Positions 46,039 through 58,800 of a stretch of DNA of 64,000 nucleotides are shown piece by piece (positions within the stretch are counted from its first letter, which is position 1; each line of letters opens with the position of its first letter). The notes under the pieces were generated by a model that was not told where the DNA came from, ran no database searches, and was given only the letters and a program-made list of their open reading frames with translations. The stretch spans positions 248,001 to 312,000 of the forward strand of contig PUFA01000068.1 in assembly GCA_003508835.1 (NCBI GenBank), given 5' to 3'. The DNA comes from Eonycteris spelaea (Eukaryota; Chordata; Mammalia; Chiroptera; Pteropodidae). Made by a program: the position numbers and the translations under genes.

Positions 46039-47889
46039 GTATGTTTAACAATTTATGACTTTGATAAGATAATAGAAAAAGACCAAAAAACCAAATAAAA
46101 TAGTTAATGAACAAAGAGAGTAAGCAGAAAATATAAAGGAGAAGGATTGAGATTCGATACAGAGAGTATGATGGTTCTGGGTAGAAATTGGCTACTTAAA
46201 TTTATTTAGCAGACTAGTAGTCAAAAGACCCAATAGACCATAATAGACTGTGTACTTAGTCCTGTGCAAAGTGCTAGGGAATAAGTAAATGAAACATGGT
46301 TCATAGTTTAGTGGGCTGCCACAAAGTTAAGCGACTACAGCGCAACATGACATTCTATGAGTGAACCAATAGACCAAGTTCTACAAAATAGTTATACGGT
46401 GCTCAATTCTGAAAAAGGCTAAGGAAGTCAGGTTGAATGTTATGACTGGATTTCTTTATCAAGCTGGAAAAGACATGCTAGAAATTCATGTATATTCATG
46501 TCTTGTTAGGGTGTCCAGGTCAGTCTCCTCACTTGAGGATCATTCAAGAAAACATTACTTTTTAAACAATGAGCTAGGGTTTTTTAGCCCAAAACTATTA
46601 TAGGCTATGGATAAATTTTTGACTGGTGAAATTTGAAATAATGTTTGGTTTGAATTAGAAATCATTATTCTGTTTTGAAACTTTTTTACTGTAATTTTCC
46701 AAAGGGCTTTTAGTTTACTCTTGCTTTTTCAGTTCAGCCTCTATATATTAATCCTCAGGCTTCTTGAGTAACTCAGAACCTAAACGCCTGGATAATCTAA
46801 AAGTAGTCAGCTTACAACCAGCAGGATGCATAAGATGGAGGGTTTAATGATTGATGGGACAGATAGCCTCTGACAACTGGACACTATTCAGTCAAGGTCA
46901 CTGCTGTTGGAAACTCTGAGACTAGAAGAGAAAGCTATAATTCTTCCTGAAGACCAGTAGAGCTTTGGAACAGTTCCACTCCTTCCTCTTTAACAGTAAT
47001 ATACATCAAACCTTGCCTGGAATATAAGACATTTTAACGCTTAATTCTCTCTTGGTTAAGACTTTTTCTCTTGGTTCTCTACTATCCCAAGAAGACTAAT
47101 AACGTTTCCTTTGTCTCCACTGTGTGAATATGTGTCTGTGTAAAGAAACACTCATCTACATGGCAAAAGTCTTTGGATCTTTACTTTCAGACTACAAAAT
47201 AAGTTTCTAACCAGGTTAACACAGCTAGTGTCAGGAAACTAGGCGTAAAGGAGATCTGCAAGGAGACACAAGCAATCAGGAAATTATTGCATACTTATAA
47301 ATGCAAGGAGAGGGAATTATATAAAACAGCTGAATTATGGAGTCATTATTATGTGATAGTGTGGTTATATATTGTGTTAGATGGCAATCATACTCATAGA
47401 AATTTAACTATAAACTCTTGCTGCTGTGAAAGAGAAATCACACCTGAATAGTGAGGTCATACCCTGTGGCAACATCCTGAAAATGCAGCAGTTTTCTCAG
47501 GCAGGAACTGAAAGAGAAGCCTCAAGGGAAAAGCAGAGCATAACCTTTCATTTTCTCTTATCTTTAACCCTAAAACTGCCAGCCAACATATTTTTTAAGA
47601 GTTCCTGAGTAATAGATATGGCACTGTCCTTCAAAAGTTGGAATTGATAAGTTTAATATGTTTGATCAAAATAGAGTCCCCTGGTCATGACTAAAGAGAT
47701 GTTTTTCATAGTCACTCAGTAATCTTAAAGCAGCTACTGGGAGAATTAGCACATCTGTCAGTGATGATCTCTCACCTTGAGAGTGTGTATGGCGAAAAAT
47801 TATAGGAGTGAAAGGGAAGACAAAACCTAGTTTCTCTTTTCTTCCAGGTTCCAAAGGATCTTTATTTTATCTCTACTCTAGTGTTTTCA

Positions 47890-48025
47890 TACAGAATAAT
47901 AATTTGCATATATATCTCTTCTCCTCATCAGAACTTAAGCTTCTTGAGGGCAGATATGTTTGGTTTCTGGCACAGGGCCCAGTACTTGAACTCCCAATAG
48001 TTGTTAATAAATCAGTGAACAGTAC
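47890..48025 (+). repeat. L2 3' end, sense
   Basis: 'AACTTAAGCTTCTTGAGGGC' followed by 'AGATATGTTTGGTTTCTGGC' and 'AGTTGTTAATAAATCAGTGA' is the sense L2 3' terminus, well recognisable. Confidence 0.75.
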
Positions 48026-48635
48026 TTAGAACTAAAGCTTCTTCCTCTCTACTTAGAAATGCGATCATATCACATATTTGTAAACTAGAGGTTATTTGCA
48101 TAATTGTCATTATGTTAAGCTAGAAAATAATGGTATCAAGGAATAAGATTAATAATTATACAGAGATCTGATACTATAAATAGAACTGAGAACTCTCCTT
48201 TTTGTTGAAACACCTCTAAATTAAAAGAACTTGAATAGTTTCATATCTCATTTAGACCTTAAAAATATTCTTTCAGATGCCATTATATATCTTTCTTATA
48301 ACTGTTATGAACCTTTTCGAAATCACATATAAATCCCCAATCCCCACTCCCCAAACACCAACATCTCCAAAAGCAAGGTGTTAATCTTGTTGTAGGGCTA
48401 ATATGGTCAGAGACGTTGGAATCTCCAGTAATGCACATTGTCATGGGAATGATTAATCATATAGTAGTCTTGAAGCTCATAAAATCTTTGGGAGAACTCT
48501 TTTCCAAGTCTTTCTTTGTATAAGGGAAGAAAGGGACCAGAAGTTAACAGAGCACTCCCAGTCACATTCTTAAATAAAGCTGAGAAGAGAAAGTGAGTGT
48601 CTACTGTGAGGCAAGCATTGTGTTAGGTATTTCCA
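48026..48635. other. Unassigned sequence
   Basis: I recognise no gene or repeat. Confidence 0.5.
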
Positions 48636-48639
48636 ATCT

Positions 48640-48850
48640 AGTAGAAAATAAATAGATGCCTTATTTTGAATAGCACTTTACAAGTTACAAAGTTTATTAT
48701 ATTTAACCTCATGTAGAGTCAGAAATGACATATAACCCCCAATTTATAGATGAGAAAACAGATTTTAAAATGCTAAATGAAATTAAGTGACTTGCCCAAG
48801 TGTCAGATTGGGACCAGAACCCAACTTTTTTTTATTCTAAAGTCTATACA
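48640..48850 (-). repeat. MIR-family SINE, antisense
   Basis: 'AATAGCACTTTACAAGTTAC', 'AATTTATAGATGAGAAAACA', 'AGTGACTTGCCCAAGTGTCA' and 'GGACCAGAACCCAACTT' give nearly the whole MIR in reverse. Confidence 0.8.
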
Positions 48851-48918
48851 TTTATTAAAATTTTTTTTAAAAAGCTTAATTTTTTAAGAAAAATTTTATT
48901 GACTACTACAGGCTGTTT

Positions 48919-48965
48919 AGAGTTCTGTGTTAAGAGTTTTGGTGGAGTGAGAGTTCTGTGTTAAG
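48919..48965. repeat. Short direct repeat, 31-bp period
   Basis: AGAGTTCTGTGTTAAG occurs twice, 31 bp apart. Confidence 0.8.
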
Positions 48966-51015
48966 AAGCATCTGAAGCCAAATCATTATTCATAGGAAAA
49001 TGCTGCTGTTTTTGATTATTGATGTGCCCTTGACAGAAAATCGAGTGGTGAGATGTCACTCTTTTCTCGTATTGAGGTCTCCAGATATGTATGTTCATCC
49101 CAATAGTAACACTGATTATAAGATCACTTATCAGTGGAAGGTAAGAATTGCTTCCAACTACAAGGAATTAAAGGCAATTAATTGCACGAGTCCCCTCCTA
49201 TCCCAGTAGACCACATAGGACTTCATTGACTGGCTTGTCCTCAAAGGCATATTCATAGATGATCAGAGAAAAAGCAATAAATGGTTTTCCCGGGAAGTGT
49301 ATTATGCTCTGGAACTGTGCCCCTTAATTAGACAAAGCATGCTATCTATACCTACTTGAGATTAAAATTTTCATCCAATTTACAGAGTTTAAAATATTTG
49401 CATAATTCCAATGATTTTAAGAATAGTGAAGTTTAGAGAGTATTATAGCCTTTCATGCTTATTATTTCCACCTAAATAAAGTATTTTTATTTTTGCCCCT
49501 TATAACAATGAAAAGATTTGCTATTTGAATGATGGAGAGTCTTCCCAAACATAAGACAAGTAATTATCTTCAGGTAAATAAGATATTTGTCTCTTTTAGG
49601 AGGCCAAATAAATGGGCTTGATTAACATAGTGGAAAAATTGTAATTTCCACATTGCTCTACTTAATGTATTTACTAACATAGTCTCCTGGGGGACGGGAT
49701 ATGCAGAAGGCATTTTAGCAATATAATGAGGTAATTGTTATCTAAATATGTATGGAAAAGTTTATAATTTAAAATGTTACATCAGCTATTAATGGTCTTT
49801 GGGAAACTTGTTTCACATTAGACTCTTTTTCCTGTACTCTCTTTTTCTCTGAATGGTCATGCTGCCATTATCTCTTTTTTCTGGCTGAAAAGGCAGAGTC
49901 ACAAAGAGCTTTCAGTGCCCAGTGCATTTCAAACCTATTCTCATTTTTGATGCCTAACTCTATGTGGGAAGGTATAATTTAAATTCAATTTTAGGGTAAT
50001 TTTAATAGAAAGTTTGATAATTCAGTTCTTGCTTCTCATAATTTAAATCCGCTCACTCCAAAATAGGCTTCTCCATGGACACCTCCACCATGCATCAAAT
50101 TCTAGCACACTTGCCTCACCTGGGATGAGGGTCGGGAAGCAAAAAGGAGTAAAATGTTTGGGAAGAGTGGGATTTCATGAAAATATTAATTAACAATAGA
50201 CCTTTAATTTTCACAGAATTACACTTCTTTAAAACAAGCACACTGTTTCTAATCTTTCTATTCTAGTCTCCATTCCACAACTTCAGGCTCAAAGAAGCTC
50301 CTTCAGGCAATATATCCACTTTTAAAGTGGGCGATGTTCTTGACAAGTTTTGTCTGGAAATGTGGTTTAAAAAGTACACTAAAGTTAAAAGGGCCTTCTC
50401 TTAATCCTATCAGATGCCTACAACTGCTGCTATGTACTTTTAAATCCCCTTCTTTTCCTCATTTCTAATTGTTAGGTAGTTGGACTTTCTATGACTTATT
50501 TTGCCTATATATTTTATATTTCTCCCCTTCCATAAACTTTTTCTATAAATTATCAAAGAGGTAAGGTAGAAGAAATTCTAGCATACACAAAAATGTTACT
50601 TCCTATTCACTGTAGAGAAAATTAAGTTTGAGAAACATAATCACATACAATGACTGTTACCACATCAAGAAACACTGATTTTTAAATCATTACTATTTAT
50701 TTTTAACATAAAGCCTCTCTCTTATACTCACTCTGTGGATATGTAAAATTTTTCCCATGCTTACAACCCTTGGTCTTCTATTATGATCTTTTTAACTAAT
50801 CAATCCATATCTTAAATTCATATTTCTCTTCCATTTCTAGATATTTTGCCCACATAAACTGATGGGGATGGGATGGTTTTAAAGACACTTATACCTTTAA
50901 AGTAGCAACGAATACAAAAGAGGGATTCTGTCACAATAATTCTTCTTCCTAAAATAGTCCCATGACTGATTCTTTAACTCAGGTTTCTCACTTCTCCAAA
51001 ACATTTTCCTGCTAT
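48966..51015. other. Unassigned sequence
   Basis: A 69-codon plus-strand frame (49000-49209) has a hydrophobic start (MLLFLIIDVPL) but no recognisable homology. No repeat family is recognised. Confidence 0.45.
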
Positions 51016-51019
51016 TGCC

Positions 51020-51540
51020 AAAGTTAACTTTTTAAAAAATAACTGTTCCGATACTACACTACTCACTTCAAGACTGCACTGTATCAACACTGTATCAAGA
51101 TTTTCCATGGTGAGAATCCTCCAAGATTTAAGGATGTCTCATCATTACCCATATCACAAAGCAAACTTCAACCTCCATGCCTTTACTCATGGCGGTCCTT
51201 TAACTTAGTACTGCCCTTCTCTTATTTATTCTTTCTTTATTGAAATACATCATTACCTTCAAGACCCAGCTTATCTGTGAATTCTTCTTTGGAAACCTTC
51301 CATGGTGAAATAATCATAAATATTTCTTCCTTTAGGTTTCTAGAACATGTTATTCTTCCATTTATTTAGCATGTATATCACTTTGTCTTGTATCAAAAGT
51401 AATTGCTTCTTTTTTAATTTACTTCATTAGATTATCTTGTTATTTAAGAGCTAGCACTGAGGTTTATTCTAATCACCTCCCCATAAGCCCCCCACCACCA
51501 ACATCCAGCATAAATAAATGCATTTAAAATATACATTGAT
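51020..51540 (+). repeat. L2 3' region, sense
   Basis: 'CTCATGGCGGTCC', 'CCTTCAAGACCCAGCTTATC', 'CTTTGGAAACCTTCCATGG' and 'AGCACTGAGGTTTATTC' follow L2 3' untranslated order in sense. Confidence 0.65.
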
Positions 51541-51544
51541 TTAA

Positions 51545-52065
51545 ATTTAAATTTCTAAAACTCATATTAACATAAACTAGTAATTTCAGTACCACTTAGC
51601 CCTCACTATCTCCAGCAGCTTTTATGATTATCTTTCCCTAGGTCAGTAACACCTCATTCAATTTCTCCCTGACCTTTTAATCTATAGTCTTGGAATCTGG
51701 TCTCCAGTGTGTTACATTTTCATCTGATCAATTTTGTGCCTATAATGATTTAATTAAGTTATTGATTATTCCCTAGTCACTAAGTCTTTATGCATTTAAA
51801 AGCTTGTTCTATTTATATGCGCTTAAGTAGTGCTTCTGCAGCAAGCATGCCAAGGTAATTGAGAAAGAAAATGAGAAAAGATGCAATCTAAAGCAAAATG
51901 ACTTTATTGTCTTCCTAAAATGTATTTGATTTCTTTAGTAGTTTTCTTTCAGAATGAACCTGATCAATGTGTATTTCCCTTAGTATCCTTTAAACATGGC
52001 CATTCTATATGCCCCTCAATTTTGTATTTGTAGCTCATGTCCAAGTTGTCTGTCTGTTCCTTCCC
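51545..52065. other. Unassigned AT-rich sequence
   Basis: I see nothing I can name. Confidence 0.5.
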
Positions 52066-52070
52066 CCACC

Positions 52071-52161
52071 AAAAAAGAAAAAGAAAAGAAAAGAAAAAGG
52101 GGAATCCAGGAAATCGATTGATTTAAGGAGGTATATATATATATATACCTACACACACACA
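52071..52161. repeat. Compound simple repeat: (AAAAG)n, (TA)n palindrome, (AC)n
   Basis: (A4-5G)n covers 52071-52101. A perfect 22-bp palindrome AGG(TA)8CCT lies at 52129-52150. ACACACACAC follows at 52151-52161. Confidence 0.85.
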
Positions 52162-52209
52162 ATGTGGCATTATAGAATCAAAAGAGAATATTCAACAAGG
52201 AGATGGTAC

Positions 52210-52565
52210 TTGTAACATTAGGCAGCTTGCCCATTGAGAACCACTCTTATTTAGCATTATTACTCCCAAAGAAACTGGCATACTACCTTGTGTGTAGGCA
52301 CGTGGCCATCTAACAGATGGGTCTGCACAGGAGATGCCAAAAAACCACATATGAACATCAAACATGGCTCTTAACCATGTTATTTTCAGCTTATAGTATT
52401 TAAATGTCTGTTGCCCTGTAATGCTATGGTTGTAGACAAGGAGAAGAGCAAATACAGCAATTATAACTATAGCAGCTGTCAGGGACTAAAAGAGAGGGGT
52501 TCCCATTTCAACATATCTCTTCAGCTGTTACTTTGAGATTTAGCTAATGAAAAGGCCTAAAGGTC
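52210..52565. promoter_or_regulatory. Non-repetitive island with clustered E-boxes; candidate regulatory element
   Basis: By eye it is unique. It carries CAGATG near 52314, CAGCTG at about 52474 and 52523, and several TAAT cores. Regulatory function is only inferred. Confidence 0.18.
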
Positions 52566-54425
52566 TGATGCTCTGGTAGCAAATACAGGGACTCCAAGAA
52601 ACACTTTTTATATATATTGAAAACATTAACAAATGGACTGAAGTCATTATTTTGAAAGGTGATGAGAATTTTCTAGAAGCTAATGATAATTTGTTTCTGA
52701 AAATAAAGTTTCTACTGAAATCATAGCTACCTAAAAAGACTTCTTCTTAGTATGTATCACTAAAATTCAAAAAAATTGATTTTTAGTTTAATTTAAAAGT
52801 TTAAATTTTCATCATCAGGATGTTTCAAATTTTCAAAAGTCATATGCATCACATTATCTAGATAGCCAACTACATTTCTTGCAACCTTAAACTTATAACC
52901 TCATATGTAAAACATAAAATTAAACTCAATTAATATTAATGAAGCATGTATTCTGTTCACAACACTATGCTGAGCTCTGAGTGGGATACAGAAAAAAAGT
53001 AAGACAATAGGCCTACCATCTTTGGACTTTCCATGCAGTTGTGAAGGGCATATGATAAGGGTAAAATTTTATAATTTGTTTACTGAAAAAACTTATACCC
53101 AGTTCAAGGCATTACTAAAGACCCTCAAAAGAGATGAAATTTGAAATAGGTTGAGAAGAATGCGTAGAGTTTGCAGTTAGTTAAATATGGTGTACAGTGT
53201 TGTCTGTCCTTTATGGGGCAGATAAAGACCGAGTCACAGGCTCTGCTAATCAACTTAAATGGTGTCTCCATTACTTTCTGTATCTTACTATATAATATTC
53301 CTTAGAATTTTTCAATAATAATCTTCTTTGATGGCTTTCCTGCAAAAATCCCATCAGTCATGCTTAGTGAGGCAAGTGCTGCCTTTAGCTGCAGAGATGA
53401 CCATGAAAGCCTATCTGCTAAGGCATCCTGGCCAAAGAGAAGGCCAGCTCACAAGGGTGCACTACGCAGGCTTCTCAGTCAAAGATATCTAAAACATATC
53501 TTCTGGGGCCTCTTCCAACAGAGCCACCTTGCTCGTTTTGCCTTCTTAATTGTCCAGAATTATTTACTTCTCCAGCAGTAAATGATTCCCAAGGAATACC
53601 AGATTCTGTTTTCTGGCTCCGTTCAACAGAATCCCATCTTGGAAGTTAAAATTTTAAATGTATTAATTGGTCCATATTATCTATTTTCCTGCTGCTGTGT
53701 TCTTTCACTATTTCATTTCTATTTTGGACCAGAACCTTCATCTCTCACAAGCCTCATAACCAACAATCTAGTTCTTCCCAGCCTTTACTTTTTCTGACTT
53801 CTTGATTTAATGAACTTTTGCTCTGGGAAGGAATTGTCTGGCTTTTATCGGTGAGTATATAAACTCTAATGATCCTCTTCACTAACATTAAAGCTATCAA
53901 ATTTGCCTTAATAATCACAGCGTCTTTAAGTGTAAAAATCTCCCAGTAGGCATTTGTCTTCTGTGTGGAAGTGAAACAATGCAATGAATTAAAATGCTGT
54001 CTCTTCCTTAAATGCCAGGATTTAATTAACCTGCCAGCTTCCTATGAAAATTAAAAAAAAATAACTGCTCACAAGATTCACATATTATATATTTGAGTAA
54101 TATGAAATATTAAACAGAATGCCTCATAGTAGACAGTAAATATTTAAAGAATTAGTAAATAAATTCCTCTCGTTTGACATTCTTATTGTAGCCCTGTATA
54201 AACCTGTTGTCAGTAACTGCTCAACAAAACTGTTCCTGATCCCAAGATAGAATTCTTATCTTTAATTTATATTTATAGTTTCTAAATTGTATTTTCTAAA
54301 TAAATTTTTTTTAGATTTGTAAAATGTATTCAACTTTTAACTTTCTATAGCAAATAACAATCATTTGTAAATATTAATACTAAAAACTGGTTCATTCATT
54401 TATTCAACAAATATTAATTAGACAT
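52566..54425. other. Unassigned sequence
   Basis: Two abutting plus-strand frames (53360-53581, 73 codons; 53582-53797, 71 codons) and a strong donor-like motif ATCG|GTGAGT near 53850 lie here. Neither frame has a recognisable domain, and I make no gene call. Confidence 0.4.
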
Positions 54426-54429
54426 GTTA

Positions 54430-54840
54430 TCAATCAGGTTTAGCGATGTTATGCTGTAGTAATAAACAGCTTAAAAAAATCAATGGCTTAAAATAACAAA
54501 ATATATTTTTTACTCTCACTATAGTGTGCATCTATTGCAGGGTCATCAGAGAGCTCTGCTTAATGTGGTCACCTACTGATCCAGTCTGACAAAGATTTCA
54601 TCTAACCTTATTCTTCCATGATCAAAAATGCAGAGAGAAAGAGAGAGAGAGGATTATGAACCAAACATTAGTTCTTATAGCTGTTTCATGAATGACAGAT
54701 GTCACATCTGCCAAAACTGCATTGAGCAGAGAGTCACATGAATACTCTTGTGTTAAATAGGCAAAGATATATATAATATCTTCTATTTATTCACCACAGA
54801 AGATAAAGCAGGACATATGGTGAAGAGTAACACAATCTTC
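54430..54840 (-). mobile_element. Possible old MaLR-type LTR, antisense (low confidence)
   Basis: 'ATCAATGGCTTAAAATAACA' and 'TTTTTTACTCTCACTATAGT' resemble the reversed terminal part of an MLT1/MLT-type LTR. The rest is too diverged to follow. A (GA)n tract lies inside (54630-54652). Confidence 0.35.
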
Positions 54841-55114
54841 TACAAGCATGTAGTAAATATCTAGCCTAATGTTCTAACATACAAGGTGAACAAGATAAAC
54901 CTGAGTTCTTGTTGTCTCTAACAAAGAAATGTAAGTATGTCTCATAAAGTACAAAATGCTATATAAATTTAAAAATTACTTATTTTAAACCTAAAGAAAT
55001 GTGTTTTTAGTGAGAACAGCAGGGATAGAAAGGTAGATTGGGAAGACAAAACTTGGGCAAGTTCTGATCTGATAGTTGTAAAAGTATAACTAAGTTCAAG
55101 CCCATACCACTCAC

Positions 55115-55620
55115 TGCACAATAGGCAACAAATCAGGTGACAAAGTGTTGGGGCAAGGAAAGTGACTTTATTCAGAAAGCCAACAAGCAGAGAAGATAAT
55201 GAACTAGAATCCTAAAGAATCATCTTAAGAAATTAAAGAATTCAGCTTTCATTTATATCAAGAGAAGAGGAAAATCAGAGGGGCAAAAGGTAATTGACAG
55301 GTGCAACATCTGGGTGCTAGCAGGGTCTAAAGAAGCTCTGCCTAGTCTATTGACTCTAGTTCATGTGAGTCTGGTCATGAGGTTCCTGCAAATTTTTATA
55401 AACAATCATTATTTTTGTACAGTCTTCTCTTACCTCCTTGGGAAAGGCAGTTTTTGATAATGGGCTATTTTTGTAAAAGTCAAGCCACAAGCAGAATTCC
55501 TCTAATGATTAGTATGTCTATATGCAAGACTAAGCAGAGGCTATTAACCTGAAGTCCATAGTAGCAAAACAGACTTGAACAAGATGGAGTCAGAGACGCT
55601 GTACATTTTATTTGGCTACA
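55115..55620 (-). mobile_element. Probable solo LTR (ERV type), minus strand
   Basis: On the minus strand it runs from TGTAGCCAAATAAAATG (55620) to ...CTATTGTGCA (55115). This gives TG...CA ends over about 506 bp. A TATA-like TTTATAAAAATT lies near 55400, and an AATAAA signal lies at 55173-55168, about 55 bp from the 3' end, as expected for U3-R-U5. I could not find a convincing target duplication, so the exact termini are provisional. Confidence 0.5.
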
Positions 55621-55807
55621 AAATTAAACATCTAGTCTGCTTCTTAATCATTAGATCTAATTAATTTTTTCCTCTTTTTTTTTTAATTTTAAGCCCTATT
55701 TTTTCTATTATAGTCCTTTAATAAGAGTGGTTACTTCGTCCTACACCTCAATAAAATGGTCTTTAAATTTGTTTATAGACTCCATTGTTTATTTCTAAAT
55801 TTCTCAT

Positions 55808-55925
55808 CAAGCTTCAGATCATTTCTTCAAAATGGAGTTAATGCTATCTACCTCATAAGGTTAGTATGAGATTAAAAAAAATAATAACAACAATACTATG
55901 GGAAAAATACCTAGCATAGAGATTT
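55808..55925 (+). repeat. MIR-family SINE fragment, sense
   Basis: 'TTTCTTCAAAATGGAGTTAA' and 'TGCTATCTACCTCATAAGGT', followed by 'TAGTATGAGATTA' and 'TACCTAGCATAGA', match the sense MIR 3' half. Confidence 0.7.
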
Positions 55926-55999
55926 TCCCTATGTCCTTTGGTGACCCATGTACTAGGTCTTATCCTCAGAGTATGTGGACATCTTTATAATTCCTAATT

Positions 56000-56750
56000 T
56001 TATATGAAATATAAAAGTTATGCTTATGTCAGGAAATATTTTATTGAGTCTATGCATACTTATAAGGCAGGACAAGGCGAAATTCCTTAAGCGGGGAGAG
56101 ACCAAGCCCTGAGAGAAGAGGGTTCTTTGGCAGAGAATATAAAAAGAATTCAACATACATGCCAAAGTTAGAGTCAAAGGAAAGTTTGTTACACAAACAA
56201 TGTAGTCTCCTCTCAAAGGCAGAGAGTAAGAGGGCCTAAGAGAGACAGAGACAGTGAGAGAGAGAGTAAAGAACACCAAGAGAAAGACAGTAAGAGGGAC
56301 CCTGAGTATTCGGGAAATTCAGTTTATATATCATTCTTTAGTTCCTGTGAGTTATAATTTAAATACTTTGTTTACCCATTTCCTTTGATATGGACGTACA
56401 ATGAGGAAGGGGAAGGGGAAGAGAGTGTAGCATGAAAAGGTAAGACTATGTAGGGTAAAAAGCCTGCTGGCAGTTCCCAACCTTTAATCCATAGGTTCCC
56501 TATGGTTTTAGCCATAGAAAATGAGAATTTTACTTTGTGTATGGCATCCACTTAAAGATTCTGTTTTTCCTGTTTTCCCTTCACAGGTGTGGGAAATGGG
56601 TTGTTAGTGATCCCAGCAGAAATCTTCCTTTGTTCTGCAGGTGTCCTCTTGGACTGGCTGCAGAGCTGATCAGTCAGTATATTGCAGTCTCTGAATGCAG
56701 CCTGATTTAACACTTTAGTTCCTTTGCCTCTTCCCTACTTTAGTTACACT
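56000..56750 (-). mobile_element. Candidate LTR (ERV type), minus strand
   Basis: The minus strand begins TGTAACTAAAGTAGGGAAG near 56750. It ends with an AATAAAATATTTCCTGACAT polyadenylation-like stretch at about 56045-56026. A GA-rich patch (56215-56290) lies inside. The left boundary is not defined. The minus-strand 108-codon frame (55953-56279) is a chance read across it. Confidence 0.4.
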
Positions 56751-56754
56751 AAAT

Positions 56755-58305
56755 CGTAAGTGACAATTCGACTTAAGATGTTATCTCTCTCAAAGGTAAT
56801 TTAAATTTTGAAAGGAATAGGGTTTTAGAGTAAAGATTAATCTCAATCTTAAATAAGCTTGTGTGAAACTGAACTAATCACTATTTATCCTTGGTAAAGT
56901 TATTGCCATTCTAAGCCTCGAGTTTATTTGTTTCGTTTTGTTGTTGTTGTTTCTAGCTTTAAGGCAATGAACCAGAACGAGGTTATGTTTTGAGAGATGC
57001 ACCGGCCTGTCTTAACATTCTATAGTTTTTGTTGTGGAATTTCAAGCATTAATAAACTAAAAATGAAAATAAGATTTACTAAGTTCAAAATCATGTGCTG
57101 AATCCTCTGAACGATCTTTAATTCTCAAAGAATTCCTGAGTTATTATTAATCTGACAAGTGGATGAGCCAACCAAGCTTCACACTCCCGCTTGCCTTTCT
57201 CTTTAACCCAGGAAGCACCACGGAAATGGGAAGGCCTTCTTCGCCACCCATGAAATTGCACCCTTAAGGAGGCCACTATTAGTAAGGTTGTTTGTTTTGC
57301 TGCAAGGTCTTCATAGAACCACTTATAAGCTCCTAGAGTAGAGGGTCATGCATAATTTGCTTTTTTAAGTTCCAGCACCTAAGAAAACTAAGGGATCAAG
57401 TATGTTTTCAATAAAAGTTTGTAATAGAGCAGACGGCAGAAAAAAAGAGGGAGAAAGGATGATAAGGAGTAAAGAAGCACTTATTTTATTCTTACCCATT
57501 ATGAACTTTAGATCTTGCTTTTTTGGGGCTGGAATAACAGCTTTCTGAGATATATTTAGAGATGGTCTTTTTCTACCATAAATAAGATACTGCAAAATTA
57601 AACTATGTTTTGAAAACCATTTAAATTTTAAACTTTAACGTCATTCGGCATTCAACTTTCTGACATACATGAGAAGGTATTTTATGCTGAAGGAGAGGAA
57701 AAGCTTTTTTCTTATGCTCTTATGCTCTGTAACAGAGATCTGCAAATTAAATGAAAAAGACAGATTAGCAAAAGAAAAGGAATATATTTTTAATTTTACT
57801 TACATGTGGACTCCACAGAAAAAAAAAAAAAGTAAAAACCCAAAGTCATTATTATACTCGAGGGCTTATATATCATCTGACAAAGGGTGATATAAATTGT
57901 GGGAAGATGACTGGGAAATGTATTGTAAATAAGGGTTATCTAGTAAGATTTGTTATGCAGAGTAATCTCAGTGCTATCATAGGTCTTCCTGGTATGGGAG
58001 GGGGATCACCTTTACAAATAGAAATTTATGTCACTGTCACAAGCGGAAATTTGTGCTCTGCTTAAAGGGCAGAGAGCCATTTCTGCATCTGCTGTTTTCC
58101 AATTGCCTTCAGCTCAAAATAATCTTCATGCCAAAGTAGCATTTTTGGAATGGTGTATTCTAATCCCCTTCAATGCCCATATGATTTTTAAATAATAAAA
58201 TAACAACAAAGTCTATTAGAAAGTCTAAAGAAGATGGGTGTGAGGAAATGCCTTTATTTGCTGCTGTTGGTTGCAATGTTGAATACACACTTTCTATATC
58301 AAAAT
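56755..58305. other. Unassigned sequence, including a GC-richer unique patch (about 57150-57270)
   Basis: The patch near 57170-57270 is non-repetitive and less AT-rich. A13 lies at 57820-57832. The frames 57365-57595 (minus) and 57669-57890 (plus) lack domains. Confidence 0.4.
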
Positions 58306-58314
58306 TTATTTAAA

Positions 58315-58800
58315 ATTATATAGCCTTAGACCTAGCAATCCTAATTCCTGAAATATATCCTAAGGCAATCATCAAATACAGGTACAAAAAAGTCTAAATG
58401 TTTGTTACTCAAAATAAACTTTATAATAGTAATAAACTGGGAAGGAGAAGACTAAATGTATGTCTACAGATGAATGAATATATAAATTATTATGACCAAA
58501 CTATGAACCAGGCATCTGTATATAGATCTTTATTGGCATGACCAGATGCCCTTGACATACCATTAAGTGAAAACATTGGTCATAGTATATATATAGTATG
58601 AGAATGTAAATTTTATGTAAGTAGTATGTTTCTATATAATTATTCATAGGGAGACATCTATAATCACCAAAATACAAAATATAAGGGTGATTATAATTTA
58701 TTTTTACATTTTTATATTATATTAATTTTCATGATTCACATGTGTTATTTTTGTTACTGGGAAAAATTGCATTTTATTAGGAAAAAATATATTTTGAAAT
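58315..58800 (+). repeat. Old L1 3' end (L1M-type), sense
   Basis: 'CCTAGCAATCCTAATTCCTG', 'ATATATCCTAAGGCAATCAT', 'GACATACCATTAAGTGAAAA' and 'GGGTGATTATAATTTATTTT' follow the sense ORF2 end and 3' untranslated region of an old L1. Confidence 0.65.

Larger units (their letters stand above)
45501..47885. other. Mostly unassigned sequence, with a candidate 48-nt exon
   Basis: Apart from the tandem repeat and the exon-like segment at 45991-46038, I see no repeat family. The frames at 47426-47608 (plus) and 47666-47854 (minus) have no domain. Confidence 0.4.

Noticed and set aside
49000..49209. Possible small secreted protein (MLLFLIIDVPL...)
   Set aside because: The hydrophobic start is short, there is no clear signal-peptidase site or recognisable mature domain, and no promoter or splice context is seen.
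51405..51416. AAAAGTAATTGC, resembling the core of a MADE1/mariner element
   Set aside because: The match is only about 12 bp, with no inverted partner nearby.
53360..53797. Two abutting plus-strand frames (73 and 71 codons), with a GTGAGT motif near 53850
   Set aside because: No acceptor or frame connects them to the donor-like site, no domain is visible, and their lengths are within chance expectation.
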